From: Bifidobacteriaceae bacterium
Lineage (GTDB): Bacteria > Actinomycetota > Actinomycetes > Actinomycetales > WQXJ01
NCBI GenBank assembly: GCA_031265345.1
Contig: JAISCU010000100.1
Coordinates: forward strand, 1 to 20,454
Reading direction: 5' to 3'
Length of the DNA: 20,454 bases
A model generated the notes under the pieces. It saw only the letters and a program-made list of their open reading frames with translations. It did not search any database and was not told the DNA's origin. A program made the translations under genes and the position numbers. This document shows, piece by piece, positions 1 through 7,889 of the stretch. Each line of letters begins with the position of its first letter. The first letter of the stretch is position 1.

Positions 1-167
1 AGTGCAGCGCCGATGCCCCTCGCGAATGCCTCCGACGCCGCCTCAGGTCCAACAGAAATCGGATTGCCAGGGCCAGCCTCGCCGTAGCCGAGGCAACAAC
101 AAGCGGTGTCCGCCACCGCGCAGCGGGTCGTTGTCCCGCCAGCGTCGACCGCCAGAACGTACCCCAT
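1..167 (-). CDS. N-acetylglucosamine kinase-like protein, BadF/BadG/BcrA/BcrD ATPase family (5' part, cut by window edge)
   Basis: Reading the minus strand from an ATG at 167 gives 55 codons beginning MGYVLAVDAGGTTTRCAVAD and later GYGEAGPGNPISVGPEAAS. DAGGTTTR is the phosphate-1 motif of the ASKHA kinase fold, and the GPGNP..VGPEAA segment is characteristic, from memory, of bacterial BadF/BadG-type GlcNAc kinases. The start lies only 9 bases after the ngcG stop, so it is the fifth gene of the same operon. The inferred role is cytoplasmic ATP-dependent phosphorylation of the imported amino sugar. There is no strong ribosome binding site, so translation may be coupled to ngcG. The remaining ~80% of the protein lies outside the window. 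Other members of the superfamily phosphorylate glucosamine or activate dehydratases, so substrate is inferred from context. Confidence 0.75.
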   Translation of the reverse strand, partial: MGYVLAVDAGGTTTRCAVADTACCCLGYGEAGPGNPISVGPEAASEAFARGIGAA

Positions 168-176
168 CCGCGTGGT

Positions 177-1049
177 CTATCTGAAGGTGCCTTGAGACAC
201 CGAGCCCTGGAGGCGTTGCTGGAAGATCACGTAGATGACGAGCACTGGGATTATCGTGATGACGGCCGCGGCGAACAGCGAACCGAAATCGACGGCGTAT
301 CCGGCCTTGGAGGCGAAGGACGCCATCCCTTGGGAAAGCACCCAGTTCTCCTTGCTCGGGTTGAGCACCAGCGGCAGGAGGAATTGGTTCCACAGCCCGA
401 GGAAGTTCAGGATCGCTACTGACGCCATGCCGGGAGTGGACATGGGCAGCATGACTTGGAAGAACGTCCGCCACTCCCCCGCGCCGTCAACGACCGCCGC
501 CTCGTAGATGTCCTGCGGCAGCTGTTTGAAGAACGCGTATAGGAAGAACATGGTGAACGGCAGCGCGAACGCCACGTAGGTGATGATCAATCCCGGCAGA
601 GTGTCGAGGATCATGAAGTTCTTCAAGATGAAGAACAGCGGCACTATCGCCAAAAAGATCGGGAAGCTCATCGCCGCCAGCATGACGTTGTAGATCAGCC
701 CGTTGCCGGGGAACTTGAAGCGGGCCAACACATAGGCCAGCATCGCCCCGAGGAGCATCACCAGCACGAGCGCCGATCCGACCACGATCACGGTGTTGAA
801 GAAGAACTGCCCGATCCCGGCCGTGTTCCAGGCGTTGACGTAGTTCTCGAAATGGAGCTTGTCCGGCAGTGAGAACGGCGAGGACAGGATCTGCTTGGAG
901 GTCTTGAAACTGGACAGCAACGTCCACAGGAACGGCACTATCACGATCACCGACCAGACGGTCAGCATCACATGCGAGGTCGTGGCCACCGCCGTGTCGC
1001 CCTTCGTGTAGGGCCGCTTGCGGCCAGCCCGGGTACGTGCTGCGCTCAT
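177..1049 (-). CDS. ngcG: Carbohydrate ABC transporter permease, NgcG-like
   Basis: A 290-residue inner-membrane permease of the MalG type. About six hydrophobic segments are visible, the first near residues 25-45. The EAA loop that contacts the ATPase reads EAAVVDGAG around residues 183-191. The start ATG overlaps the upstream permease stop in an ATGA junction (1046-1049), which rules out longer in-frame starts that only extend into the neighbour gene. Together with the two genes before it, this forms an importer of the NgcEFG type, known in Streptomyces for N-acetylglucosamine and chitobiose. No ATPase gene lies beside it; in actinobacteria such importers commonly share MsiK, an inference here. 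The family is certain, the substrate is inferred from the binding protein. Confidence 0.88.
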   Translation of the reverse strand: MSAARTRAGRKRPYTKGDTAVATTSHVMLTVWSVIVIVPFLWTLLSSFKTSKQILSSPFSLPDKLHFENYVNAWNTAGIGQFFFNTVIVVGSALVLVMLLGAMLAYVLARFKFPGNGLIYNVMLAAMSFPIFLAIVPLFFILKNFMILDTLPGLIITYVAFALPFTMFFLYAFFKQLPQDIYEAAVVDGAGEWRTFFQVMLPMSTPGMASVAILNFLGLWNQFLLPLVLNPSKENWVLSQGMASFASKAGYAVDFGSLFAAAVITIIPVLVIYVIFQQRLQGSVSQGTFR

Positions 1050-2038
1050 GCGGCTGCCCTCCCGCCGTCGTCTTTGCCCCTGATCAGCCGGAAGATCAGG
1101 AAGATGATTCCTGCGTAGACCATCGTGATGATGGCGAGCACAACGCCCATGGCGGTGGCGTACCCGAAGTGGCCTCCGGTGAACGCCTCCATGTGCAGGT
1201 CCTGGGTGATCGTCAGGGTCGCGTAATCGGGACCTCCCAGCGGATTGAGCACCCGCATATAGACGAACGAGTCGATCACGGTCAAACCGAGATAGATGTA
1301 ACTCGTCTGGACCGAGTCGAGAACCTGCGGAAGCGCGATCGAGATGGCGGTTCGGAGCCGTCCGGCACCGTCGATCCGGGCCGCCTCGTAGGTCTCGGCT
1401 GGGATGCCCTTGATCGCGGCCACGAACAGAATCGTGTAGAACCCGATGAAGCCCCAGATGATCACGAACATCGACGCGGGCATGGCGGTGTGGACGTTCC
1501 CAATCCACGGGAATCCGTCGAACCGGTCCAGCCCTAGTGCTTTCAACACCCCGTTGAGCAAGCCTCTGTTCGGATCGTAGACCTGCGCCCAGATCAAACC
1601 GATCACGATCGCCGGAACGGTGTAGGGGAAGAACGAGATGACGCGGTAGAACGCGCCTCCTTTGAGCCCTGTGACTCGGCCGATGATCGGGCCGCCGGTG
1701 GTCACGACCACCGCGATCGCAAAGGCGGCCACTAATGTGACCGTCGGGATCACGGCCGCCAGCAGGGCCGAGTTACGGACCGCTTTGAGGAACTTCGGGT
1801 CGCTCAGCATCTGTTCGAAGTTCTGCAGTCCGACGAAGTCCATGTCGTTCGAGAACCCGCCCCAGTCCGTCATGGAGTAATAGAACGCCTGAAGGTAGGG
1901 CGACAGCTCGAAGATGACGAAGATCGTCAGCGGCAGGATAAGGAACACCGCCACGAAGCTGATCCGGTCGAAAGTCAACCGTCGACGGAACCGGGCAGCC
2001 CGCTTCCGCAGACTGCCCGGTTCGAGGGATGTTTTCAT
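1046..2038 (-). CDS. ngcF: Carbohydrate ABC transporter permease, NgcF-like
   Basis: A 330-residue MalF-type permease. A basic N-terminus (KRAARFRRR, residues 12-20) precedes the first membrane segment at about 26-45, five further segments follow, and the EAA loop EAARIDGAG sits at about residues 218-226. It pairs with the downstream permease, which it overlaps by four bases (ATGA). The gap to the binding-protein gene is 30 bp and holds no obvious Shine-Dalgarno sequence, so it probably depends on the polycistronic message. By family, it forms half of the membrane channel of an importer for GlcNAc or its dimer. Confidence 0.88.
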   Translation of the reverse strand: MKTSLEPGSLRKRAARFRRRLTFDRISFVAVFLILPLTIFVIFELSPYLQAFYYSMTDWGGFSNDMDFVGLQNFEQMLSDPKFLKAVRNSALLAAVIPTVTLVAAFAIAVVVTTGGPIIGRVTGLKGGAFYRVISFFPYTVPAIVIGLIWAQVYDPNRGLLNGVLKALGLDRFDGFPWIGNVHTAMPASMFVIIWGFIGFYTILFVAAIKGIPAETYEAARIDGAGRLRTAISIALPQVLDSVQTSYIYLGLTVIDSFVYMRVLNPLGGPDYATLTITQDLHMEAFTGGHFGYATAMGVVLAIITMVYAGIIFLIFRLIRGKDDGGRAAA

Positions 2039-2068
2039 AGTTGAATAATGGGGATTGGTTGGATCAGG

Positions 2069-3490
2069 TCAGAAGTCGTACTCGACCTTTTCAACGCTGG
2101 TGTCGGCAGCGGCTCTGGCGCCCAGGGCCTCTTCCTCGGCGATCAGTTCGTCCACAGTCTTCTGGCCGTCCAGGAAGGCGTTCCAGAGGACCAGTTCATC
2201 CGAGTAGATCGCATAGTAGGTGTCATAGCCACCGAACGACCAACTGAACGTGTCGGTACCGGATTCGTCGATCAGCTTCACAGTCGAAGCCAGTGCGGTC
2301 GAGCCGAACCCATCAGCCGGCACCGTGTCCTTGACGATGGTCGGCGCGAGGCGGGTCTTGGCGAAGTTCGCTGCGGCGTCCTTCGACAGCATGGCCCGCA
2401 TCAGCTCTTTGCCGCCGGCGATGTTGGCGGAAGAGGCCGGAAGCACGAACTTCTCATCCGCGCCGGAATCGATGGCGGCGAACGGCAGCTTCGCTGTGGC
2501 CTCGTCAACCACGATCGGCGGCCAAGCAGTCATCTGGAAATCAGCGGCGGTGGCGTTGGCCATCTCGTTCTCGATCCAGGAACCGGTGTAGTACAGCAGC
2601 GCTGCCTGGTCGTTTGACCACTGGGCCTGGGCCGCGGTGAACTGCGTCCCGGAACCACCGGGGATGAAGCACTGGTTGTCCACTACTTGCTTGAACTTGT
2701 CCAGCACGGCCCGCAGATCGGGGTCTTCCCAAGCGCCCGGCTCGAGGTTCGCGATCCGCTCGACAACTTCGACACCGCCCTGCTTCACAGCCGAGTCGAG
2801 AGCGAGGTACTTCCAGTAGCCGGAAGCCTCCTTGCCCCAGGTGAACAGTTTCAGGTCCTGTGACTTGGCGGCGTCGCACAGCGTCAGGGCGTCGTCCCAG
2901 GTCCTCGGGGGCTCCCAGCCGTTCGCGTCGAACAACGACTGCGAATAGTAGAACGCCCACGCGGTCATCACATAGGGAAGCTGGACGAACTTGCCATTGA
3001 ACGAGCCAGTCTCCTTGATGCCGGGATAGACGGCATCGGCGATCTTGACGCCTTCATAGGTGTTGGCCTCCCACAGGTCGTCCCAGGTGGCCAGCGAGTC
3101 GATGATGCTGGCGAGCGGGATCTGCTGCGCGCCTTGGTTGTCCAGCAGGTCGGGCGGGTTGCCGCCGACGAAGCGCGGCTGCATCTCGGCACTGATCTCC
3201 GAGGTGGCCAAGACCGTGACCTTCACGTCTGGGAACTTGTCCATCAGGACATCGCCCGCGAAGTTGACGTAGTCGCTCTTGTAGCCACCGTCGAAGACGA
3301 CTGCCTCGATGGACGAGCCGGCCTCAAGGCCGAACGGGTTGTCGGCGCTGACGTCAGCCCCGGTGCCGCCCGAACTCTTGTCGTCCGACTTGTCGTCGTT
3401 CGATGACGGGCTCGCGCACGAGATCAGGAAAGCCATTGACATGGCGGCTCCTGCCACTCCTGCGATTACCCTGAACATTCGCTTATCCAT
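2069..3490 (-). CDS. ngcE: Extracellular sugar-binding lipoprotein, NgcE-like (N-acetylglucosamine/chitobiose)
   Basis: A 473-residue solute-binding protein. A signal peptide ends in the lipobox LISC with the lipidated cysteine at residue 25, followed by a low-complexity Ser/Asp/Gly linker (to about 50). The mature part has VVFDGGYKSDYVNFAGD and QPRFVGGNPPDLLDN, which match my recollection of NgcE, the GlcNAc/chitobiose-binding protein of Streptomyces; NLEPGAWEDP and GSWIENEM further on agree. A GAAAGG ribosome binding site precedes the ATG. It is the second gene of the operon, 52 bp after the SIS gene and 30 bp before ngcF. It would sit outside the membrane and deliver substrate to NgcF/NgcG. 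The family is clear, but binding preference cannot be read from sequence alone. Confidence 0.87.
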   Translation of the reverse strand: MDKRMFRVIAGVAGAAMSMAFLISCASPSSNDDKSDDKSSGGTGADVSADNPFGLEAGSSIEAVVFDGGYKSDYVNFAGDVLMDKFPDVKVTVLATSEISAEMQPRFVGGNPPDLLDNQGAQQIPLASIIDSLATWDDLWEANTYEGVKIADAVYPGIKETGSFNGKFVQLPYVMTAWAFYYSQSLFDANGWEPPRTWDDALTLCDAAKSQDLKLFTWGKEASGYWKYLALDSAVKQGGVEVVERIANLEPGAWEDPDLRAVLDKFKQVVDNQCFIPGGSGTQFTAAQAQWSNDQAALLYYTGSWIENEMANATAADFQMTAWPPIVVDEATAKLPFAAIDSGADEKFVLPASSANIAGGKELMRAMLSKDAAANFAKTRLAPTIVKDTVPADGFGSTALASTVKLIDESGTDTFSWSFGGYDTYYAIYSDELVLWNAFLDGQKTVDELIAEEEALGARAAADTSVEKVEYDF

Positions 3491-3542
3491 TGCATACCTT
3501 TCGTCGGTGTCGGATTGTCAGATGGATATCTGTGGCCGAGGG

Positions 3543-4316
3543 CTAGGCGCCCTCCGGGAGGTACCTAAACGGCTTGATCCGTGGACCGAACCGCTCCTCC
3601 AGTTCATTGTTGTGCTCGTCCCCGCCAGGAATGTTGGCGGAGATGTAGAGCGGGGGAAGATGGCCCTCGGACTGCAGGCAGGCTGCCGCGCCGATGGTCA
3701 GCAGCTGGGCTATGTAGGCGGCGGTGATGGATGAGACCGCCCCCATCGCCACGCCGTCGAGCGGTGCCAAGGTGGCGTCGCCGTAGGGCGCCAGATTGTC
3801 GATCACCACGTCCGCCACCTCGAAAAGCCGCTGGCCGCTCGGGTGCTTCGACTCGACGCCTCGCGAGTGCTCCAGGGAAGTGACCGCGATGACCGGGTGG
3901 CCTTCCCGTTTGGCCCGTAGCGCCAGTCCGACCGTCGAACCGTTGGCGCCGGAGTTGGACGCGATGATGAAGGCGTCCTCCGGATGGATCTCGTACAGTT
4001 CGTAGAGTTCATCCCCGACAGTGAAATCTCGTTCGAATTCGGCGGTGCCGAGGGCCGACTTCGGCCGCGACCCCAGCAGCACCAGATCCACCAGCCTGAC
4101 CGCGTTTGTTGGTATGAACCCGCCTGCCCGGCCCGCGATTTCCATCGCGAACGCCTGCGAGTGGCCGGTGCCGAAGGCCTGGATCACTCCACCTGTCCTC
4201 AACGAGTCGGCGAAGATCGCGATGGCCTTGTCCAGTCCCCCGGTCGCCGCCAACTCATCCAGGCCGCGCAGCCGCGATGACACTTGGTCTGAGTAATCGG
4301 CAAAGACACTCGCCAT
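3543..4316 (-). CDS. SIS-domain protein (UPF0309-like phosphosugar-binding protein)
   Basis: A 257-residue cytoplasmic protein with a single sugar-isomerase (SIS) fold. The phosphosugar-binding loop FGTGHSQAFA is at residues 48-57 and a second Ser-rich loop, ASNSGANGST, at 119-128. The C-terminal part keeps GHLPPLYISANIPGGDEHN, typical as I recall of the UPF0309 group rather than of MurQ or GlmS. It is the first gene of the amino-sugar import operon, with GGAGAGG upstream of the ATG. Its position beside a GlcNAc importer and kinase suggests it acts on, or senses, an N-acetylamino-sugar phosphate, possibly as an isomerase, deaminase or etherase-like enzyme. The exact reaction is not known to me. 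The downstream spacing of 52 bp to ngcE supports cotranscription. Confidence 0.85.
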   Translation of the reverse strand: MASVFADYSDQVSSRLRGLDELAATGGLDKAIAIFADSLRTGGVIQAFGTGHSQAFAMEIAGRAGGFIPTNAVRLVDLVLLGSRPKSALGTAEFERDFTVGDELYELYEIHPEDAFIIASNSGANGSTVGLALRAKREGHPVIAVTSLEHSRGVESKHPSGQRLFEVADVVIDNLAPYGDATLAPLDGVAMGAVSSITAAYIAQLLTIGAAACLQSEGHLPPLYISANIPGGDEHNNELEERFGPRIKPFRYLPEGA

Positions 4317-4390
4317 CGCTCGCCTCTCCGTTCTATCGCTGGCTGTCGCTGCCAGCAGGATTGTTGCTGTCTCCGGTGACCCGTCATTGG

Positions 4391-4429
4391 GTGATCGAAC
4401 GTGATTGTACTGACCGCGACTCTATCACG
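4391..4429. promoter_or_regulatory. Candidate operator/promoter for the amino-sugar operon
   Basis: Between the two divergent genes, GTGAT occurs at 4391-4395 and again at 4401-4405, exactly one 10-bp step apart. An inverted copy, CGTGAT...ATCACG (4400-4405 and 4424-4429), follows. A minus-strand TACAAT hexamer (4409 down to 4404) overlaps the second box and could be the -10 element of the SIS-ngcEFG operon; I see no good -35. A repressor binding here would block that promoter. This is inference from motif layout only. Confidence 0.35.
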
Positions 4430-4456
4430 AACAATCAACGCGATACCGTTGAGAAA

Positions 4457-4468
4457 GGTAACGTTTCG
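4457..4468. promoter_or_regulatory. LacI-type operator-like palindrome upstream of the DUF5107 gene
   Basis: The core GTAACGTTTC (4458-4467) is centred on CG, with symmetric AACGTT and matching outer G/C. This resembles operators of LacI-family sugar regulators (xAACGTTx core). It lies 33 bases before the DUF5107 start, between any promoter and the AGGAG ribosome binding site at 4486-4490, a typical repressor position. No regulator gene lies in the window. Confidence 0.35.
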
Positions 4469-4500
4469 ATAAAGTCTGGCTCGATAGGAGAACGCCGCAC

Positions 4501-6561
4501 ATGGACATTCTGGAGCAATCGATAATCCTGCCGGGCGTGGACGGCATTGGCGTCTCACCGCTGCCGGGACTGCGTGACCAGCGCGTCCATCTCCCGGTAG
4601 AGTCGAACGGGAGCTTGCTACCGAACGAACTGCCGGGCCTGGGCCGCGACACCGCCAGGAGAGTCCTGCCCTATTTGACGCAGGACCGCTACGGCCGCGC
4701 CAACGCCTCGACCGAATTGTCGACCATAGTCCTAGATAACGGGGTTCTCAGGGCTGCCTTCCTGCCAGGCCTGGGCGGTCGTCTCTACTCGCTCACGGAC
4801 CTATGCACAGGCCGCGACCTGCTGTTCACCAACCCGGTCTTCCAACCGGCCAACCTCGCCATCCGCGACGCCTGGTTCTCCGGCGGCATCGAATGGAACC
4901 TGGGCCAGTACGGCCACTCCTGCGCCACCTGCGACCCGCTCTTCGCCGGGATAGTCCGCGACCGCGATGGCCAGGCCGCCGCGCTCCGGCTGTGGGAGTA
5001 CGAGCGCCAGCGAGGCCTGTTCTGGCAGATCGACTTCCGCCTGCCGGACGGCCGAGCGGTCCTCGAGGCCCACGTGCGGATCGTCAACCCTCATTCGTAT
5101 CCGGTGCCGCTCTATTGGTGGACCAACGCAGCGGTACCGCAGCAAGCTGGCACACGCGTCTTCTCCGGCACGCGCCAGGTGATCTACCAGGACACGCCCG
5201 CCCGGATCGACTGGGTCAAGGACCAGGACTTGCCGCTGAACTCCGCCTCCATCGCCGCTGCGCCGAACTACTTTGGCCACGCCGAACTGCCGTGGTTCAC
5301 CGAGGACGGCCGGACCATCGACGCCACCTATCCGTTGAACTACGAGCGTTCGAGCGAGTACTTCTTCCAGCTGCCCCAGGACGAGCCCGCGCCCTGGGAG
5401 GCCTGCGCCCAGCCGGACGGGCAGTTGTTCCTCGAGCGTTCCACCCAGCCGTTGCGTTTCCGCAAGATGTTCTGCTGGGGCAGCCATGACGGGGGCCGCT
5501 GGTGGTGGGAATTCCTGTCCCGGCCGGGCGAGGGAAGCTATGTCGAACTGCAGGCGGGGCTCGCGCCCACGCAGTTGCACGGCCTGACTATGGACGCCGC
5601 CAGCGAAGTGGAGTTCACGCAGCTCTTCGGTGGCGGCGCCATCGATCCGGCGGCCGCCCAGGGTGATTGGGACGAGGCTCGTCGCCGGGTCCGGGAGGCC
5701 GTCGATCAAGTGATCCCGCCCGCGCTTGTCCAGGCCGCCGATGCCGCCGCCCAAGTCCGCGCCCGCGTGGAGGTCCGCCCGGGGGACGTTCTCAGCCTTG
5801 GTTCCGGTTGGGGCGCCCTGGAGGGACTGCGGGCGCCGGACAGCGTTCCGGTTGGTTTCCACTATCCCGCAGACTCCCTCGGCCCCGAACAGGAACCCTG
5901 GTTGAGGCTGCTCCGCGAGGGCCGGTTCACACCGTGTTCCGGGTCCTTCCTGGTTGACCCGGCCTGGAGGTCGTTGCTCGAGGGCAGCCTGGCGCGCGGA
6001 CGCGACCCGGAGACCTTGACCCACCTGGGCTTGCTCGAATGGGAGGACCTCAATCCCGACCGGGCCCAAGAACTCTGGCGCGAAGCCGCCGCGCTCGGGG
6101 GCCGACTGGCAATGCGGAATCTGGCGGCGGCATCGTCCACCGAAGACCCGACCACCGCGCTGGACTGGATGGAGAGCGCCTGGCAGGCGGGCGGCCGGAA
6201 CGACGACCAAGCGTATGCCGAGGAGTACCTGGCGCTGCTGGTGGACTGCGGGCGCCACCGGGAGGCCTGGGCGCTCTTCCAGGAACTGCCGGAACCGGCG
6301 TGCGCCTCGGAGAAGGTGCGGCTGACGGCGGGACGGGCAGCGCTAGCGGTCGGAGAGTTGGACTACGTGGACAGCTTGTTCGAATCCGACTGGGCGGGCC
6401 TGCGCGAAGGCGACAACGTCCTGATCGACCTGTGGTACCAGGCGCAGGTGGTCAAACTCGCCGCTGGGCGTGGCGTCGAGGTGAGCGACGGGCTGGTGGG
6501 CGAGGTCATGGCGACGCGGACGCCGCCCCGTCGGATCGACACCCGGATGTACTGGGGCTGA
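4501..6561 (+). CDS. DUF5107-domain protein with C-terminal TPR-like region
   Basis: A 686-residue cytoplasmic protein without signal peptide or membrane segment. Residues ~60-390 look like the DUF5107 domain, a galactose-mutarotase-like beta-sandwich (recognised from the LPGLGGRLYSLTD and GGIEWNLGQYGH style segments and WWTNAAVP). The last ~200 residues are Ala/Leu/Trp/Glu-rich helices with TPR-like spacing, such as DPTTALDWMESAW and HREAWALFQELPEP. Some family members exceed 1000 residues; this one is shorter but complete. The start is supported by AGGAG ten bases upstream. It is divergent from the amino-sugar operon and shares its control region, so it may bind or process an oligosaccharide or glycosyl product of that route. 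The biochemical function of the family is not known to me. Confidence 0.82.
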   Translation: MDILEQSIILPGVDGIGVSPLPGLRDQRVHLPVESNGSLLPNELPGLGRDTARRVLPYLTQDRYGRANASTELSTIVLDNGVLRAAFLPGLGGRLYSLTDLCTGRDLLFTNPVFQPANLAIRDAWFSGGIEWNLGQYGHSCATCDPLFAGIVRDRDGQAAALRLWEYERQRGLFWQIDFRLPDGRAVLEAHVRIVNPHSYPVPLYWWTNAAVPQQAGTRVFSGTRQVIYQDTPARIDWVKDQDLPLNSASIAAAPNYFGHAELPWFTEDGRTIDATYPLNYERSSEYFFQLPQDEPAPWEACAQPDGQLFLERSTQPLRFRKMFCWGSHDGGRWWWEFLSRPGEGSYVELQAGLAPTQLHGLTMDAASEVEFTQLFGGGAIDPAAAQGDWDEARRRVREAVDQVIPPALVQAADAAAQVRARVEVRPGDVLSLGSGWGALEGLRAPDSVPVGFHYPADSLGPEQEPWLRLLREGRFTPCSGSFLVDPAWRSLLEGSLARGRDPETLTHLGLLEWEDLNPDRAQELWREAAALGGRLAMRNLAAASSTEDPTTALDWMESAWQAGGRNDDQAYAEEYLALLVDCGRHREAWALFQELPEPACASEKVRLTAGRAALAVGELDYVDSLFESDWAGLREGDNVLIDLWYQAQVVKLAAGRGVEVSDGLVGEVMATRTPPRRIDTRMYWG

Positions 6562-6596
6562 CGCCCGCGCCAGACAGGCCGCAGGCGAGCGGAGAC

Positions 6597-7622
6597 TCAC
6601 CAAAGAGCGCGGGCGACCTCCACCAGATCGTCCGGGACCTCCTTGACCTTGCCCGCGATTTCCTCCAGCGGGACCAGCACGATGTTCTCGCCGCGCACCG
6701 CCGTCATGACGCCGACAGTGCCGGTGGACAGCGCGTCGACGGCGGCCACGCCGAAGCGGGAGCCCAGAATGCGGTCGGTCGGAGTGGGCGTGCCGCCGCG
6801 TTGGACGTGGCCCAGCACGGTCAGGCGGGTGTCGAACCCGGTGCGCTCCTTCAATTCCATTGTGAACCGTTCCCCGATGGAGCCAGCGATGATGCGGCCT
6901 TTGTCGTCGGTCTGAGTGGAGAACTGCATGTCGGTGCCCTCGGCGGGTTCGGCGCCCTCGGCCACCACCACGATGGAGAAGTTCGCGTGCGACCGGTGGC
7001 GGCGGCGCAAGAAGCGCGCGATCTCCTCGATGTCGAACGGCTCCTCCGGAGTGATGATGAGGTCGGCGCCGCCGGCAATGCCAGCGTTGACAGCAATCCA
7101 GCCCACAGTGTGGCCCATCACCTCCACGACCATGACACGGTTGTGCGATTCTGCGGTGGTGTGCAGCCGGTCGATCGCCTCGGTGGCGATGTTTATGGCG
7201 GTGTGGAAGCCGATCGACAAGTCGGTGCCTTCGACGTCGTTGTCGATGGTCTTCGGTATCCCGACCACTTTGACGCCCGCCTTGGCCACCTTGTGGGCGG
7301 CTTTGAGCGTGCCGTCGCCGCCGATGCAGACCAGCGCCTCGACCCGCTCGGCCTCAAGGGTGGACAGGACGCCGTCGATCCCGCCTTCGTTCTTGTGCGG
7401 ATGGTACCTGGCGGTCCCCAACATGGTGCCGCCGCGAGGCAGGATTCCACGCACGTCTTCCCTGGTGAGAGGCTCGATATCGCCTTCGACCACACCCCTC
7501 CAGCCGTTCCGGAAACCGACCACCGAGTGGCCGTACTCCATCTCGGCTCGTTTCACCACGGCCCGTATCGCGGCGTTGAGCCCTGGAACGTCTCCCCCGC
7601 CTGTGAGCACTCCGATTCGCAT
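6597..7622 (-). CDS. pfkA: 6-phosphofructokinase, actinobacterial group III type
   Basis: A 341-residue enzyme that phosphorylates fructose 6-phosphate to fructose 1,6-bisphosphate in glycolysis. The N-terminal GVLTGGGDVPGLNAAIR, the GGDGT loop at residues 101-105, the catalytic PKTIDND at 123-129 and the substrate loops MGHTVGWIA and GHVQRGGTPT are all present. In E. coli numbering, position 104 is Gly (as in ATP enzymes) and 124 is Lys (as in pyrophosphate enzymes), the mixed pair of group III; the phosphoryl donor cannot be decided from sequence. AAGGGG (7628-7633, minus) precedes the ATG. It converges on the DUF5107 gene with a 35-bp gap and appears monocistronic. Its presence near amino-sugar uptake fits funnelling of fructose 6-phosphate into glycolysis, an inference. 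Confidence 0.93.
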   Translation of the reverse strand: MRIGVLTGGGDVPGLNAAIRAVVKRAEMEYGHSVVGFRNGWRGVVEGDIEPLTREDVRGILPRGGTMLGTARYHPHKNEGGIDGVLSTLEAERVEALVCIGGDGTLKAAHKVAKAGVKVVGIPKTIDNDVEGTDLSIGFHTAINIATEAIDRLHTTAESHNRVMVVEVMGHTVGWIAVNAGIAGGADLIITPEEPFDIEEIARFLRRRHRSHANFSIVVVAEGAEPAEGTDMQFSTQTDDKGRIIAGSIGERFTMELKERTGFDTRLTVLGHVQRGGTPTPTDRILGSRFGVAAVDALSTGTVGVMTAVRGENIVLVPLEEIAGKVKEVPDDLVEVARALW

Positions 7623-7799
7623 GACAGCCCCTTCCAGCTATTGGTTGGCCGGCCCGGCCATCCGGGTCCGTCCAAATCCTACCCGTGCCAGCCATGCGGC
7701 GTTCGGGCGGCGTCCGTCCTGGTCGGAACGCGATGGCGGGGCGCTGGTGGGATGGCGGGCGGCGGGTTTCCCATGCCCGTCGGCCCCAAGGGCGAAACT

Positions 7800-7850
7800 G
7801 TCTGCTCCGAGCAGACCATCGGCACTTGGAACGGCCCTAGGTTGTTGACA
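7800..7850 (+). promoter_or_regulatory. Perfect 17-bp palindrome and possible promoter before the lipoprotein gene
   Basis: GTCTGCTC-C-GAGCAGAC at 7800-7816 is a perfect inverted repeat with 8-base arms around one base. TAGGTT at 7838-7843 fits the actinobacterial -10 pattern TAnnnT, and its -35 position would fall at the end of the palindrome, where no TTGAC-like box is visible. That arrangement suits an activator or repressor site. The rest of 7623-7889 shows no gene. Confidence 0.35.
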
Positions 7851-7889
7851 TCTCCCGAGGATGGGACCCCACGAAGGAAGGAATAGGAC

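Noticed and set aside
1050..1508. N-terminal extension of the NgcG permease starting at 1508
   Set aside because: It overlaps the upstream permease gene and is His/Arg-rich; the ATG at 1049 forms a typical ATGA junction and starts just before the first membrane segment.
4801..6258. 485-residue minus-strand open frame antisense to the DUF5107 gene
   Set aside because: High GC favours long antisense frames; its composition (Gly/Pro/Arg/Val) shows no family motif, whereas the plus-strand product has domain signatures and a ribosome binding site.
7845..7850. TTGACA as the -35 box of the lipoprotein promoter
   Set aside because: No acceptable -10 lies 16-18 bases downstream; the sequence there is GC-rich and runs into the ribosome binding site.
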